This document shows positions 24,501 to 32,153 of a stretch of 41,653 bases of DNA, in pieces; position 1 is the first letter of the stretch; each line of letters opens with the position of its first letter. A program made the position numbers and the translations under genes. The stretch comes from Methanobacteriota archaeon (GTDB taxonomy: Archaea; Thermoplasmatota; DTKX01; VGTL01): contig VGTL01000019.1 of NCBI GenBank assembly GCA_016874675.1, positions 1-41,653 of the forward strand. The letters are read 5' to 3'. The notes below the pieces were generated by a model that was not told where the DNA came from, searched no databases, and saw only the letters and a program-made list of their open reading frames with translations.

Positions 24501-25244
24501 CAGTTCGCCGGACGGTTCTCCGCGACCGTGTTCGCGTCCGACGGGGAGGAGAGCGACAGGCAGGATTTCACCATCACGGTCATCCAGGGGAACAATGCCC
24601 CGAGGTTCGTGACCAGGGCCGTGGTCTCGGCGACCGTGGGGATTCCGTATACGTACACGGCAATGGCCGTGGACGACGACGGGGATTCAGTGGTCTATAC
24701 CGTTTTGAACGCCCCGCCGGGGATGACCATTGGTGACAGCAATGGGATAATATCCTGGACACCGGCCGCCACCGGCAATTATCCTCTGACCGTGATCGCC
24801 TCGGATGGAAGAGGCGCCGAGGCGAGGCAGGAGTTCACTATTGTCGTCACCGAGAAGGTCAAGGTGAAATTGGAGATCGCGCGGCCTTCTGAGAACGAGA
24901 GGGTGAAGGGGAAGGTCAGGATCTCCGGGACGGCGGCGAGGGGAACGCTTGATGTCGCCGGCGTCCAGGTCAGGGTCGATGGCGGGAAGTGGACGAACGC
25001 CACCGGCACCGGCAGCTGGGAATTTGTCCTGGACACGGCCAGACTGAAGAACGGCCCCCATATCCTCGAGGCTAGGGCTTTCGACGGGGCCGATTACTCG
25101 GACGCGGTCAACAGGACGATGATAGTGGACAACCAGAAGGCTCAGGGGAAGGGGTTCATCCCGGGGTTCTCGGGGATGGCGGCCCTCGTCGCTGTGATGG
25201 CCTGTGCGGCGCTTCTGGCAGGGAAGCGAGCTTGGTTTCACTGA
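21600..25244 (+). CDS. Giant surface protein: integrin-like propeller, PIG/cadherin-like domains, PGF-CTERM anchor
   Basis: A 1214-residue exported protein. The signal peptide is near residues 1-30 (ISVRQISVILVLLFCVNS). Seven FG-GAP repeats run from about 187 to 577, each like RFGWSVSGAGDVNNDGYDDV with a DxNxDG calcium loop: a complete integrin-alpha-like propeller. A spacer with several N-x-(S/T) sites follows. A cadherin/Ig-like domain begins near 718 (DIGTAYMDEDVAVVSL), then three PIG-type Ig domains (about 824-910, 911-999, 999-1083, with APPGMTIG...ISWTPAATGNY) and a last Ig-like domain (about 1090-1165). The C-terminus is PGFSGMAALVA, a hydrophobic run, then GKR: the tripartite PGF-CTERM signal processed by archaeosortase. 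The ATG at 21600 was chosen for the signal peptide; no clear ribosome site is seen. The first two thirds are AT-rich and the last third GC-rich, with a sharp switch at about 23750. Confidence 0.88.
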   Translation: MNGIYRLTRGISVRQISVILVLLFCVNSTINISSDAVDFEGGLKDLIISLDSPGFSGIAEIEIPAGYYSANATMNIAGLAAGGNLSSYPENVLVSLNGSIIWAFNSIGYGQFGRQDRFANDLKKETCDFGSGGGTINKKIRLPKESTISGARMGIKSVPSNSGLNPGGAYIFFGGQSIQDNPDVKLTGIMKGDRFGWSVSGAGDVNNDGYDDVIVGAYRANVSGTVSGQAYLYFGGSKMNITPDIIFTGDAAWDAFGYDVSSAGDVNCDGYADVIIGAHYNGGGGTASGSAYLYFGGGKMDNNVDMIFTGAAAGDRFGSSVSSAGDANGDGYGDLIIGAPQINGGNDWKGQAYVFFGGKNMDNASDVTFNGNNSDDLLGRSVSSGDINGDGYTDVIVGALGGSNLGYVNCYFGSQNMDNIVDISYSGSSYGDRFGFSVSGAGDVNNDGFQEIVVGAYANNDTGNISGKAYLYSKSNEILNFQGSGYKDWLGWSVSGSGDVNNDGYDDIIIGAIYNDSTGNNSGAAYIHYGGPNMDNIPDVNLSGNQSKAWFGASVSSAGDVNNDGYDDVIVGAYNASINNSISGILDPSILIGSRTIWNLSGSFNGSAEIGDFAQILNQYISSVNASGMDEYGNLYVDIPLSVKAESIGNISLYDLEIVYDHNATIRNFTIPLNRYLSAHQNDKNVNGNVIVPIDVSSKTAGRIGLFNLQIGLFCDQPPSLAKDIGTAYMDEDVAVVSLIDLYQHFKDDLDPVNNLAYSVVSATNSSFVRLWITANRYLSADALTGTANDNWTGTVQAKVACGDRSGLRTESNFFTIVVRNVNDPPLITSSAPLKIENGVPYFYNVTAVDGDSDLIGYHLLKAPPDMTIDGRTGQIAWMRPVRGNHEVNVQASDGNDGSDVQIFHLLVGNIGPRITSAAPFKGETWVRYVYNVTAEDPDEDRLTFSLDTNAVGMQINGTTGVLTWTPQFAGRFSATVFASDGEESDRQDFTITVIQGNNAPRFVTRAVVSATVGIPYTYTAMAVDDDGDSVVYTVLNAPPGMTIGDSNGIISWTPAATGNYPLTVIASDGRGAEARQEFTIVVTEKVKVKLEIARPSENERVKGKVRISGTAARGTLDVAGVQVRVDGGKWTNATGTGSWEFVLDTARLKNGPHILEARAFDGADYSDAVNRTMIVDNQKAQGKGFIPGFSGMAALVAVMACAALLAGKRAWFH

Positions 25245-25264
25245 AGACCGGGGCAAACTGGTGT

Positions 25265-26764
25265 TCACGGCCAGGGGACGGTCACGTTGGCAAATTTATT
25301 GGTCTTTAAAAGGTCCTTGTACGGCACCACCGCCCCGTAGATGTCGCTGTCCGGCGCCGACTCGGTGGCCCGCCGCGTGTCGCACCAGACGGCCGCCACG
25401 GTCCCGTTGGCCGACGACATCCCGGTGTAGTCACCGATGAACGCCAGGTCGCCCTCCTGGCTCAGGTCGCCGTCGAAGGCGACGTCGGACATGGGCATGT
25501 TCAGCGGGAAGGAGGCCCCGCCGTCGAAGGAGATGGCCCACCAGTACTCGAGCATCCTGTTTTCGGGGTCGGAGCGCCGGTCGTAGAAGCCGACATGGAC
25601 CCAGCCCTCGTCCGTGACGGTCACAGCCGCGAAGAACTGGTCGATGCCGTTGCTTTCGGTGTCGTTGTTGACGCGGACCGGGTCGCTCCAGGTCGACCCG
25701 GCGTCGTGGCTCGACGCGAGATACACGTCCGTGTCGCCGGAAGCGTAGTCGACCCAGACCAGGTAGAGGCTCCCGCTCGTGTTCTTGGTTCCCCGGTCGA
25801 TGGCCATCTGGGTCTGCATGGGCGTGCGGAAGCGGGTCGGGGGAAGCGGGCTGGGCTGGTAGACGATGGCGGCGATCTCCACGGGCGCCGAGAACGTGGC
25901 GCCCCGGTCGGTGGACCGGGCGTAGCGGATGGCGTTCAGGCTGTATTCGGGCCAGCCGAGGTGGACAGTGCTGTTCTGGTCGACGACGATGGACACGCCC
26001 CAGTTGTCGCCGCTTGTGAGCGAGCCGTCCACGGTCACCGGCGACGACCAGCTCGCGCCCCCGTCTGTGCTCCGGATGACCATGAGCTGGCAACCTCCGA
26101 ATACAGCGCCGATGTGGAACGAGGACCAGGCGATGTACAGGTCGCCGGTGTTGTCGTCCACGGCGACCACCGGCTTGTCGTTGAACTGCACGTGGGTGAG
26201 CGCCGAGGGCCGCGCCAGGACCACCTGGCCGAACGTGTCGCCGTTGTCCGTGGACTTGGCAAAGAAGATGGCGCTGGGGCCGACCATGGTCCGCCTCGCC
26301 GAGGGGATGGAGGGCGGGGGGACGCGGTTGTAGGCGACGCCGACGTAGTAGAAGTTGCCCTGGCTGTCGGAGACGACATTGGAATCGCAGGTGTCGCGAA
26401 AGCCAGTCAGCGCGTTTCGCGGGCCCCGCGGGTAGCCCCCGATGAGGCCCTGCTTCCAGCTCTTCCCGCCGTCATGGGTGACATAGTGGCCGCACCAGAC
26501 GATGCCCGTGGGCGTGTTGAGGTCGTTCCCGCCGACCACGATCGTGTTGTTGTCCTTCCGGCTCACGGCTATGGACGGCTCCGTGGTCTCGCCGGGCAGG
26601 TCGGCGACGGGGCAGTTGGGCGGGGGGACCGGATAGGGCTCGACGGGGGGGCCGCCGGAAGGCCCGGCCGGCCCGCCCGGCCGGTAGAGGACACCGACCG
26701 CGACCGCCAGGATGACGGCCGCCGCAACGGCGGCGAAGAGCTTCCTCCCCCTTGTCCCGAGCAC
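25265..26764 (-). CDS. Membrane-anchored Asp-box (sialidase-like) propeller protein
   Basis: A 499-residue protein with one N-terminal hydrophobic helix (KLFAAVAAAVILAVAVGVLY), then a proline/glycine linker and a propeller. Six Asp-boxes of form (S/T)xDxGxx(W/F) are visible: THDGGKSWK, STDNGDTFG, STDGGASWS, STDRGATFS, SHDAGSTWS and SFDGGASFP, matching the six-bladed sialidase/BNR fold. The sialidase arginine triad cannot be assigned with confidence, so an enzymatic role is open; many archaeal relatives are thought to be binding proteins. The GTG at 26764 was chosen because sequence further upstream is the simple octamer repeat read through. AGAGGAG lies 12 bases before it. It converges with the PGF-CTERM gene, leaving 20 bases between stop codons. 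Confidence 0.8.
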   Translation of the reverse strand: MLGTRGRKLFAAVAAAVILAVAVGVLYRPGGPAGPSGGPPVEPYPVPPPNCPVADLPGETTEPSIAVSRKDNNTIVVGGNDLNTPTGIVWCGHYVTHDGGKSWKQGLIGGYPRGPRNALTGFRDTCDSNVVSDSQGNFYYVGVAYNRVPPPSIPSARRTMVGPSAIFFAKSTDNGDTFGQVVLARPSALTHVQFNDKPVVAVDDNTGDLYIAWSSFHIGAVFGGCQLMVIRSTDGGASWSSPVTVDGSLTSGDNWGVSIVVDQNSTVHLGWPEYSLNAIRYARSTDRGATFSAPVEIAAIVYQPSPLPPTRFRTPMQTQMAIDRGTKNTSGSLYLVWVDYASGDTDVYLASSHDAGSTWSDPVRVNNDTESNGIDQFFAAVTVTDEGWVHVGFYDRRSDPENRMLEYWWAISFDGGASFPLNMPMSDVAFDGDLSQEGDLAFIGDYTGMSSANGTVAAVWCDTRRATESAPDSDIYGAVVPYKDLLKTNKFANVTVPWP

Positions 26765-26913
26765 CCGGATTCCCGCTCCTCTCGTGACAAGGAAGGCCTC
26801 GAAAAGATATTGAGTTTGCGGTAGGGGGAAAGGGGAGGAAGGCAGCGAGGCAGCGAGGGGGTTGGGGAGCAGGGGACGACGAAATAGGAGGCTGGAAGCC
26901 CCAATATCCCCCC

Positions 26914-27051
26914 TTGCTGCCTTTCTGCCTTGCTGCCTTGCTGCCTTTCTGCCTTTCTCCCTCCCCTTGCTGCCTTTCTGCCTTGCTGCCTTGCTGCCTT
27001 TCTGCCTTTCTCCCTCCCCTTGCTGCCTTTCTGCCTTTCTCCCTTCCACCC
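26914..27051. repeat. Tandem 53-bp repeat built of TTNCNNCC octamers
   Basis: The unit is six octamers (TTGCTGCC, TTTCTGCC, TTGCTGCC twice, TTTCTGCC, TTTCTCCC) plus TCCCC. Two full perfect copies lie at 26914-26966 and 26967-27019, then a partial copy ending TTCCACCC (27044-27051). Five octamers of the same kind lie at 41292-41331. The array fills most of the 372-base gap between the Asp-box gene and psmA. One strand is pure pyrimidine apart from G at fixed places. Confidence 0.9.
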
Positions 27052-27057
27052 TTCGTC

Positions 27058-27103
27058 TTTATATACTATCCAACTGGCTAGTTTACTCCAAAACCTATAT
27101 AAG
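27058..27103 (+). promoter_or_regulatory. Promoter of the exosome/proteasome superoperon
   Basis: Two TATA boxes: TTTATATA (27058-27065) and CTATATAAG (27095-27103). The second is about 38 bases from the psmA ATG and gives a start near 27125 with a short leader. The upstream box would give a longer leader. Both lie directly after the octamer repeat. Confidence 0.6.
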
Positions 27104-27136
27104 AGGGACGTTCAATCAGCCCCAGAGAGTGAGAGA

Positions 27137-27850
27137 ATGCAGGCAGGACAGATGGCATATGACCGGGCCATCACCGTGTTCTCGCCGGACGGGAGGCTGT
27201 TCCAGGTGGAATACGCCCGTGAAGCCGTCAAGCGCGGGACCACCACGGTGGGCCTGAAGTACAAGGAAGGCGTGGTGCTGATAATCGACAAGCGCATCTC
27301 GAGCCGGCTCATTGAGGCCAAGTCGATAGACAAGATCTTCCGGATAGACACCCACGTGGGCTGCGCGACGTCGGGGCTCGTGGCCGACGCCCGGGTGCTC
27401 GTGGACCGGGCCCGCATCGAGGCCCAGATACACAAGATCACCTACAACGAGCAGATACCCGTGGAGGTCCTGGTCAAGCGCATCTGCGACTTCAAGCAGA
27501 ACTACACGCAGTACGGCGGCGTCCGGCCCTTCGGCACGGCGCTGCTCGTGGCGGGCGTGGACGAGCAGGGGACCCACCTCTTCGAGACCGACCCGTCGGG
27601 CGCCCTCATGGCCTACAAGGCTGGCTCCATAGGCGCCGGGCGCAACACCGTGATGGGCGTGTTCGAGGAGAAGTACCAAGACAACCTGACGCTCGATGCG
27701 GCCATCGGTCTGGGCATGGAGGCGCTGACGAAAGCCTCGGAGGGCGAGATAAAGCCCGAGACGGTCGAGATAGGCCTCGTCCAGGCGGGCGAGACCTTCC
27801 GCAAGCTCGACGCCGACGACGTGGCCGGCCGGATGCCCAAGGGCAAGTAG
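27137..27850 (+). CDS. psmA: Proteasome alpha subunit
   Basis: A 237-residue alpha subunit of the archaeal 20S proteasome, forming the outer heptameric rings that gate the proteolytic chamber. The N-terminal gate region is [20 protein letters not shown], the hallmark of alpha subunits, followed by [20 protein letters not shown]. Later family blocks are [29 protein letters not shown] and the lysine of the alpha pocket region ([17 protein letters not shown]). No N-terminal catalytic threonine is expected or present. The usual C-terminal length is kept. The ATG at 27137 gives [11 protein letters not shown], the common archaeal start. It opens the superoperon, followed after 19 bases by sdo1. Confidence 0.97.
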   Translation: MQAGQMAYDRAITVFSPDGRLFQVEYAREAVKRGTTTVGLKYKEGVVLIIDKRISSRLIEAKSIDKIFRIDTHVGCATSGLVADARVLVDRARIEAQIHKITYNEQIPVEVLVKRICDFKQNYTQYGGVRPFGTALLVAGVDEQGTHLFETDPSGALMAYKAGSIGAGRNTVMGVFEEKYQDNLTLDAAIGLGMEALTKASEGEIKPETVEIGLVQAGETFRKLDADDVAGRMPKGK

Positions 27851-27869
27851 CCCGGCGGCGGAAGGTCCC

Positions 27870-28565
27870 ATGGTCAGCATGGAGAAGGCGGTCACCGCCC
27901 ACCTCGACCGGGGGGGGTTCCGCTTCGAGGTCCTGGTCGACCCCGAGGCGGCCCAGAGGATACGGGAGGGCAAGGCCCTGGAGGTCATGGAGGACCTCGC
28001 GGCCGACCAGATATTCAAGGACGCCTCCAAGGGCGACCGCGCCGCCGACGAGAACATCAAGAAGGTCTTCGGGACCGTCGAGGTCGGCCCCGTGGCGGCC
28101 GTGATAGTGAAGGAGGGCGAGATACAGCTCACCACCGCCCAGCGCAAGGAGATGACCGACCGCAAGCGGAAGGCCATAATCTCCGAGATAGCGCGCAACG
28201 CCATCAACCCCCAGACCAAGACGCCGCACCCGGCGGCCCGCATAGAGATGGCGATGGACGAGGCGAGGGTGAAGGTGGACCCCTTCAAGCCTGTGGAGGA
28301 GCAGGTGAAGGTGGTGCTGGAGGCGCTCCGGCCCCTACTGCCCATCAGGTTCGAGAAGGTCAACATGGCCGTGAGGCTGAAGGGAGAGGACTACGCCAAG
28401 TGCATAGGCGATATCAAGAACTTCGGCACGCTGAAGCGGGAGGAGTGGCAGTCCAACGGCATGTGGATTGGCGTCGTGGAGATGCCTGCCGGGCTGCAGA
28501 CGGACTTCATGGAGAAGATGAACGAGAAGACCCGCGGCTCCGTGGAGGTCCGCATACTGAAGTGA
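27870..28565 (+). CDS. sdo1: SBDS/Sdo1 ribosome maturation protein
   Basis: A 231-residue SBDS ortholog. In archaea and eukaryotes it works with the EF-2-like GTPase to free 50S/60S subunits of aIF6. Domain I begins at KAVTAHLDRGGFRFEVLVDP and ends near VGPVAAVIVKEGEIQL; domain II is the helical part with LTTAQRKEMTDRKRKAIISE and ARNAINPQTKTPHP; domain III is the C-terminal ferredoxin-like part (VVLEALRPLLPIRFEKVNMA to VEVRILK). All are full length. The ATG at 27870 is preceded by GGAAGG; an ATG three codons on is an alternative. Its position between psmA and rrp4 is conserved in many archaeal superoperons. Confidence 0.97.
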   Translation: MVSMEKAVTAHLDRGGFRFEVLVDPEAAQRIREGKALEVMEDLAADQIFKDASKGDRAADENIKKVFGTVEVGPVAAVIVKEGEIQLTTAQRKEMTDRKRKAIISEIARNAINPQTKTPHPAARIEMAMDEARVKVDPFKPVEEQVKVVLEALRPLLPIRFEKVNMAVRLKGEDYAKCIGDIKNFGTLKREEWQSNGMWIGVVEMPAGLQTDFMEKMNEKTRGSVEVRILK

Positions 28566-28604
28566 GGACTCATCGGCGCGCCCTTGAAGCGGATGTGATA
28601 CTGG

Positions 28605-29984
28605 ATGGATGAGGACGAGGAAGGTCTCAAGGAACCGGAGGAGGAGGGCGGGCGGCCCCCGTCGAGGGAGCGGCCGCGCGAGCCCTCCCCGCCGCTGCCC
28701 ACGCCCGTCGGGCCCCACGTGGACGTCTGGCGCGGGCGCGGGACGGCGAACGGCCCCGCCGGGAGCGAGCCCGGGCCGGACGAAAAGGGGGCCGAAGACG
28801 GGGGACAGGAACCCAGGGGAACGGGGAGCGGGGGCGGTCCGGAAGTGCCCGAGGGCGCCCCGGCGCCCGAGGGCGTGCCTTGGTCGGACGGATCGGGCAC
28901 CGGGAACCCCGAGAGCGGGGACCCCAGGCCCTACCGCGAGGGCGAGTACGAGCGCCGGCGCCGGCAGGAGGGGGGGCGCGAGTGGCTCCACGGGGAGAGT
29001 CCCCGGGGGGATCGCCGCGACGGGCGCGGCCGCGGTGGCGGAGGCCGCCAGGACGACCGCCACGGAGGCCGGCGCGACGACGGGCGCCGCGACGGGCGCG
29101 GCCGCGGTGGCGGAGGCCGCCGCGACGACCGCCGGGATGGCCGGCACGACGACGGGAGGTACGGCCGCCGCGACCCGGGCGGGCCGGGCCACGAGGCGCG
29201 CCCGCAGGGCGGGCGCCCGCCGGAGGTCGACCGGCAGCTGGTGCTCCCGGGCGACGTTCTGGGCTCGGACGGCTCGCGCGGCGGCAGCGGCACGTTCGCG
29301 GAGGGGGGCACGCTGTACGCGGCCTGCCTGGGCATCCGGTCCACCCGCGACGGGGTGACCAGCGTCATCCCGCTCTCGGGGAAGTACATCCCCAGGCGGG
29401 GCGACTTCGTGGTCGGCAAGGTCGCCGAGATGACCCCCAGCGCCTGGATAATCGACCTCAACTCGCCGTACATGGCGCCCCTGCCGGGCAGCGAGACGCC
29501 CTGGGACGTCCAGTTCGGCGAGGCCCCGAAGTACATGTCGCTGGGCGACACCGTGCTGGTGGAGATACGCGACATAAACGAGATAGGCAGGGTCACGGTC
29601 TCGATGAACGGCCCGAACCTGCGCAAGCTGGTGGGCGGCCAGACGATAGACGTGGACGCCACCAAGGTCCCCCGCCTTATCGGGCGCGGGGGCTCGATGA
29701 TAGGCCTGCTGAAGCGGCTCACCCGCTGCCACATCATCGTTGGACAGAACGGGCGGGTCTGGCTGGACGGGACCGTGGAAGATTTGACGATAGCCCTGGC
29801 GGCGATCCGCAAGATAGAGGCGGACGCCCACAAGCTGGGGCTGACCGACGCCGTGGCCTCCTTCATCGAGGGCATGCGCCGGGACCTGGACGGGCGGAAG
29901 GCCCGCAAGGAACGAGACGACGACCTGCGGGAGAAGCAGGCGATAATATGGAACAGGGTGGAGAGGATCACAGAGGAGGAGTGA
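28605..29984 (+). CDS. rrp4: Exosome cap subunit Rrp4 with a long disordered N-terminal extension
   Basis: A 459-residue protein; archaeal Rrp4 is usually about 230-260. The real Rrp4 starts near residue 207: an N-terminal barrel (RQLVLPGDVLGSDG), an S1 domain (YIPRRGDFVVGKVAEMTPSA, with the W-x-I-D-L-N-S-P-Y strand) and a KH domain (VPRLIGRGGSMIGLLKRLTR, GxxG as GRGG). It caps the Rrp41-Rrp42 ring and binds RNA entering the pore. The first 206 residues are acidic and proline-rich, then arginine/glycine/aspartate-rich (RRDGRGRGGGGRRDDRRD). Part of this is encoded by two tandem 72-bp copies (29013-29084 and 29085 to about 29156). The ATG at 28605 keeps the frame open without interruption; I found no later start with a better ribosome site. 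Confidence 0.92.
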   Translation: MDEDEEGLKEPEEEGGRPPSRERPREPSPPLPTPVGPHVDVWRGRGTANGPAGSEPGPDEKGAEDGGQEPRGTGSGGGPEVPEGAPAPEGVPWSDGSGTGNPESGDPRPYREGEYERRRRQEGGREWLHGESPRGDRRDGRGRGGGGRQDDRHGGRRDDGRRDGRGRGGGGRRDDRRDGRHDDGRYGRRDPGGPGHEARPQGGRPPEVDRQLVLPGDVLGSDGSRGGSGTFAEGGTLYAACLGIRSTRDGVTSVIPLSGKYIPRRGDFVVGKVAEMTPSAWIIDLNSPYMAPLPGSETPWDVQFGEAPKYMSLGDTVLVEIRDINEIGRVTVSMNGPNLRKLVGGQTIDVDATKVPRLIGRGGSMIGLLKRLTRCHIIVGQNGRVWLDGTVEDLTIALAAIRKIEADAHKLGLTDAVASFIEGMRRDLDGRKARKERDDDLREKQAIIWNRVERITEEE

Positions 29985-29987
29985 GGG

Positions 29988-30830
29988 ATGGGTGGAACGC
30001 AGTCTGAGCACAAGCTGATATTGGAGGATGGAAGGACCAGGTACGACGGGCGGGCCCTGGACGAGCTCCGGCCCGTCTCCATCCAGGCCGGGGTCCTGCG
30101 CAGGGCGGACGGCTCGGCGTACGTGGAATGGGGCCAGAACAAGGTTCTGGCGGCCGTCTACGGGCCGCGCGAGGTGCACCCGAGGCACCTGCAGAACCCG
30201 GCGAGGGCGATAGTGCAGGCGCGCTACAACATGGCGTCGTTCTCCGTGGGCGAGCGCAAGCGCCCCGGGCCCGACCGCCGGTCCCAGGAGATATCGAAGA
30301 TCATCTCGGAGGCGTTCACCTCCGTTGTCTTCGTCGAGCAGTTCCCGCGAACGACCGTGGACGTCTACATGGAGGTCCTGCAGGCCGACGCGGGGACCCG
30401 CTGCGCCGGGCTGACCGCGGCGTCGGTGGCTCTGGCGGACGCCGGCGTCCCGATGCGCGACATCGTGCCGGCGGTGGCGTCGGGCAAGGTGGAGGACGTC
30501 GTGGTGTGCGACCTGAACAAGGACGAGGACACCTGCGGACAGGCGGACGTGCCCTGCGCCATACTGCCCCGGACGGGCGAGTTCCTGCTCCTGCAGATGG
30601 ACGGGCACCTCACCTACGACGAGCTCATGCGGGCCATCGAGTACAACCGGCGGGCCGCGAAGGTGATCAACGAGCTGCAGAAGGAGGCCCTGCGCAAGAA
30701 GTACTCCATCGTCACATTGCAGAACAACGAGATAACGGAGCAGCCGCCCCAGGAGCAGCCGCCCCAGGAGCAGCTGGAGAAGGCGGCGGACGCGCCGGTC
30801 GCATCGAATCCGCCCGAAGGGGGTGCCTGA
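29988..30830 (+). CDS. rrp41: Exosome ribonuclease Rrp41
   Basis: A 280-residue RNase PH-fold subunit, the catalytic member of the archaeal exosome, which degrades RNA 3'-to-5' with phosphate or adds A-rich tails with ADP. Family blocks: [49 protein letters not shown]-type segment ([20 protein letters not shown]), and [20 protein letters not shown]. The active-site aspartates lie in [20 protein letters not shown]. The C-terminal tail from residue 246 is unusual: glutamine/proline repeats ([15 protein letters not shown], from a 15-base tandem repeat) and an acidic end. The gene follows rrp4 by three bases and is one base ahead of rrp42, so all are translated from one transcript. Confidence 0.97.
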   Translation: MGGTQSEHKLILEDGRTRYDGRALDELRPVSIQAGVLRRADGSAYVEWGQNKVLAAVYGPREVHPRHLQNPARAIVQARYNMASFSVGERKRPGPDRRSQEISKIISEAFTSVVFVEQFPRTTVDVYMEVLQADAGTRCAGLTAASVALADAGVPMRDIVPAVASGKVEDVVVCDLNKDEDTCGQADVPCAILPRTGEFLLLQMDGHLTYDELMRAIEYNRRAAKVINELQKEALRKKYSIVTLQNNEITEQPPQEQPPQEQLEKAADAPVASNPPEGGA

Positions 30831-30831
30831 G

Positions 30832-31617
30832 ATGGAGGCCGACGTCGTTTCCGACCTCAAGCGCGACTACATAAACCGGCTGCTCGTGGAGCGCAAGCGC
30901 ATCGACGGCCGGTCGCCCGACGAGCTCAGGCACGTGGAGGTCCAGACGGGAGTGGTCACATCCGCCTCCGGCTCGGCCAGGGTGAGATGGGGCGCAACCG
31001 AGGTCATGGTGGGCGTGATGGTGGAGCAGGGGACGCCCTTCCCGGACACGCCCGACCGGGGCGTGCTGGTCACCAACGCCGAGCTCATCCCGATGGCCTC
31101 GCCGCACTTCGAGCCGGGACCCCCCCGGCCGGAGTCCATCGAGCTCGCCCGCGTGGTCGACCGGGGCATACGCGAGGCCCAGACCATCGACCTTTCAAAG
31201 ATGTGCGTCACGCCGAAGGAGAAGGTCTACCTCACCTACGTCGACATGCACGTGCTCGACTACGGCGGGAACCTGTTCGACGCCGGGCTCCTGGGCGCCA
31301 TGATGGCCCTCAACACCGCCACGGTGCCGGCGAAGCGCTTCGGCAACGGGGAGGACTTCCCCCTGCCGGTGCGGCACTACCCGATATCGATAACGTCGGT
31401 GAAGGTGCAGAGCGGCCTTCTGGTCGACCCCAACCTCGACGAGGAGCGGGTGGCCGAGACCCGGCTCACCGTCACGACCGACGAGAACGGGGACGTCCGG
31501 GCGATGCAGAAGGGCCTGGCGGGCAAGCTCACCTTCGAGGAGGTCCAGTCCATCATCCAGGCCTCCCAGCGCTGCGGCGCGGAGCTCAGGAAGAGGCTCG
31601 GCCTGGGGGTGCGGTGA
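30832..31617 (+). CDS. rrp42: Exosome subunit Rrp42
   Basis: A 261-residue RNase PH-fold protein, the structural partner that alternates with Rrp41 in the hexameric ring and contributes to the RNA-binding site although it is itself inactive. Recognisable stretches are LVERKRIDGRSPDELRHVEV, SGSARVRWGATEVMVGVMVE, HFEPGPPRPESIELARVVDR, and KEKVYLTYVDMHVLDYGGNL. It lacks the aspartate cluster used by Rrp41, as expected. The ATG at 30832 is preceded by GAAGGGGGTG and follows the rrp41 stop by one base. A GTG three codons upstream is a less likely start. The rpl37ae gene begins one base after its stop. Confidence 0.97.
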   Translation: MEADVVSDLKRDYINRLLVERKRIDGRSPDELRHVEVQTGVVTSASGSARVRWGATEVMVGVMVEQGTPFPDTPDRGVLVTNAELIPMASPHFEPGPPRPESIELARVVDRGIREAQTIDLSKMCVTPKEKVYLTYVDMHVLDYGGNLFDAGLLGAMMALNTATVPAKRFGNGEDFPLPVRHYPISITSVKVQSGLLVDPNLDEERVAETRLTVTTDENGDVRAMQKGLAGKLTFEEVQSIIQASQRCGAELRKRLGLGVR

Positions 31618-31618
31618 G

Positions 31619-32014
31619 ATGGCCCGGGGCACGGTCAAGGTGGGCTCGGCGGGCCGGTTCGCCACCCGCTACGGGGTGAAGACCCGCACCCAGATAGCCG
31701 CCATCGAGCAGAAGATGAGGGCCCTCCACCCCTGCCCCAGGTGCGGACAGGAGCGGGTGAAGCGCCTGGGCGCCGGCATCTGGAGGTGCCGCCGCTGCGG
31801 CTGCGTCTTCGCCGGCGGGGCGTACCTGCCCAAGGCGGCGCCCAAGCTCGCCGTGGCGGAGCGCCTGGAGGAGACCGGGGCCGGCCCGAAGAAGGAGGCC
31901 CCGGCCCGGGAGCCAGTCGCCAAGAAGGTGGTCAAGAAGGCCAAACCCTCGCCGGCGGAGGCCCCCGAGGGACCTGCCCGGGTCAAGAAGAAGAAGGTCA
32001 GGGGGGAAGCCTGA
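31619..32014 (+). CDS. rpl37ae: Ribosomal protein eL43 (L37Ae) with a basic tail
   Basis: A 131-residue zinc-ribbon protein of the large ribosomal subunit. The N-terminal 85 residues are typical: VKVGSAGRFATRYGVKTRTQ, then the zinc ligands C39-x2-C42 (CPRC) and C57-x2-C60 (CRRCGC). Archaeal members usually stop after about 70-90 residues. Here a further 45-50 residues rich in alanine, proline and lysine (PVAKKVVKKAKPSPAEAPEG, KKKKVRGEA) follow. The tail could bind rRNA or be disordered. The gene lies between rrp42 and rpoP, and its stop codon overlaps the rpoP start (ATGA). This neighbourhood is conserved in archaeal superoperons. Confidence 0.95.
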   Translation: MARGTVKVGSAGRFATRYGVKTRTQIAAIEQKMRALHPCPRCGQERVKRLGAGIWRCRRCGCVFAGGAYLPKAAPKLAVAERLEETGAGPKKEAPAREPVAKKVVKKAKPSPAEAPEGPARVKKKKVRGEA

Positions 32015-32148
32015 TGTACAAGTGCTGGAAGTGCCACGAGAGGACCACCGTGGATCCAAACACGATGGGCATACAGTGCGAGAAATGCGGCTCCAAGATG
32101 TTCTACAAGGAGCGGCCCAACGTCAAAAAGACGATAAAGGCGAGGTGA
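32014..32148 (+). CDS. rpoP: RNA polymerase subunit P (Rpb12-like)
   Basis: A 44-residue zinc-ribbon subunit of archaeal RNA polymerase, needed for open-complex formation and for holding the D-L-N platform. Zinc ligands are C4-x2-C7 (YKCWKC) and C22-x2-C25 (CEKCG), and the C-terminus is the basic VKKTIKAR found across the family. Length is normal. The start overlaps the eL43 stop by one base, so the genes are coupled. It is easily missed because of its size. Confidence 0.95.
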   Translation: MYKCWKCHERTTVDPNTMGIQCEKCGSKMFYKERPNVKKTIKAR

Positions 32149-32153
32149 TCGGG

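Noticed and set aside
26914-27051. CRISPR array
   Set aside because: The units are directly tandem without unique spacers, and no cas gene is nearby.
28335-30860. An 841-codon minus-strand frame opposite sdo1, rrp4 and rrp41
   Set aside because: Antisense to clearly conserved genes; product is arginine/leucine/histidine-rich without any domain.
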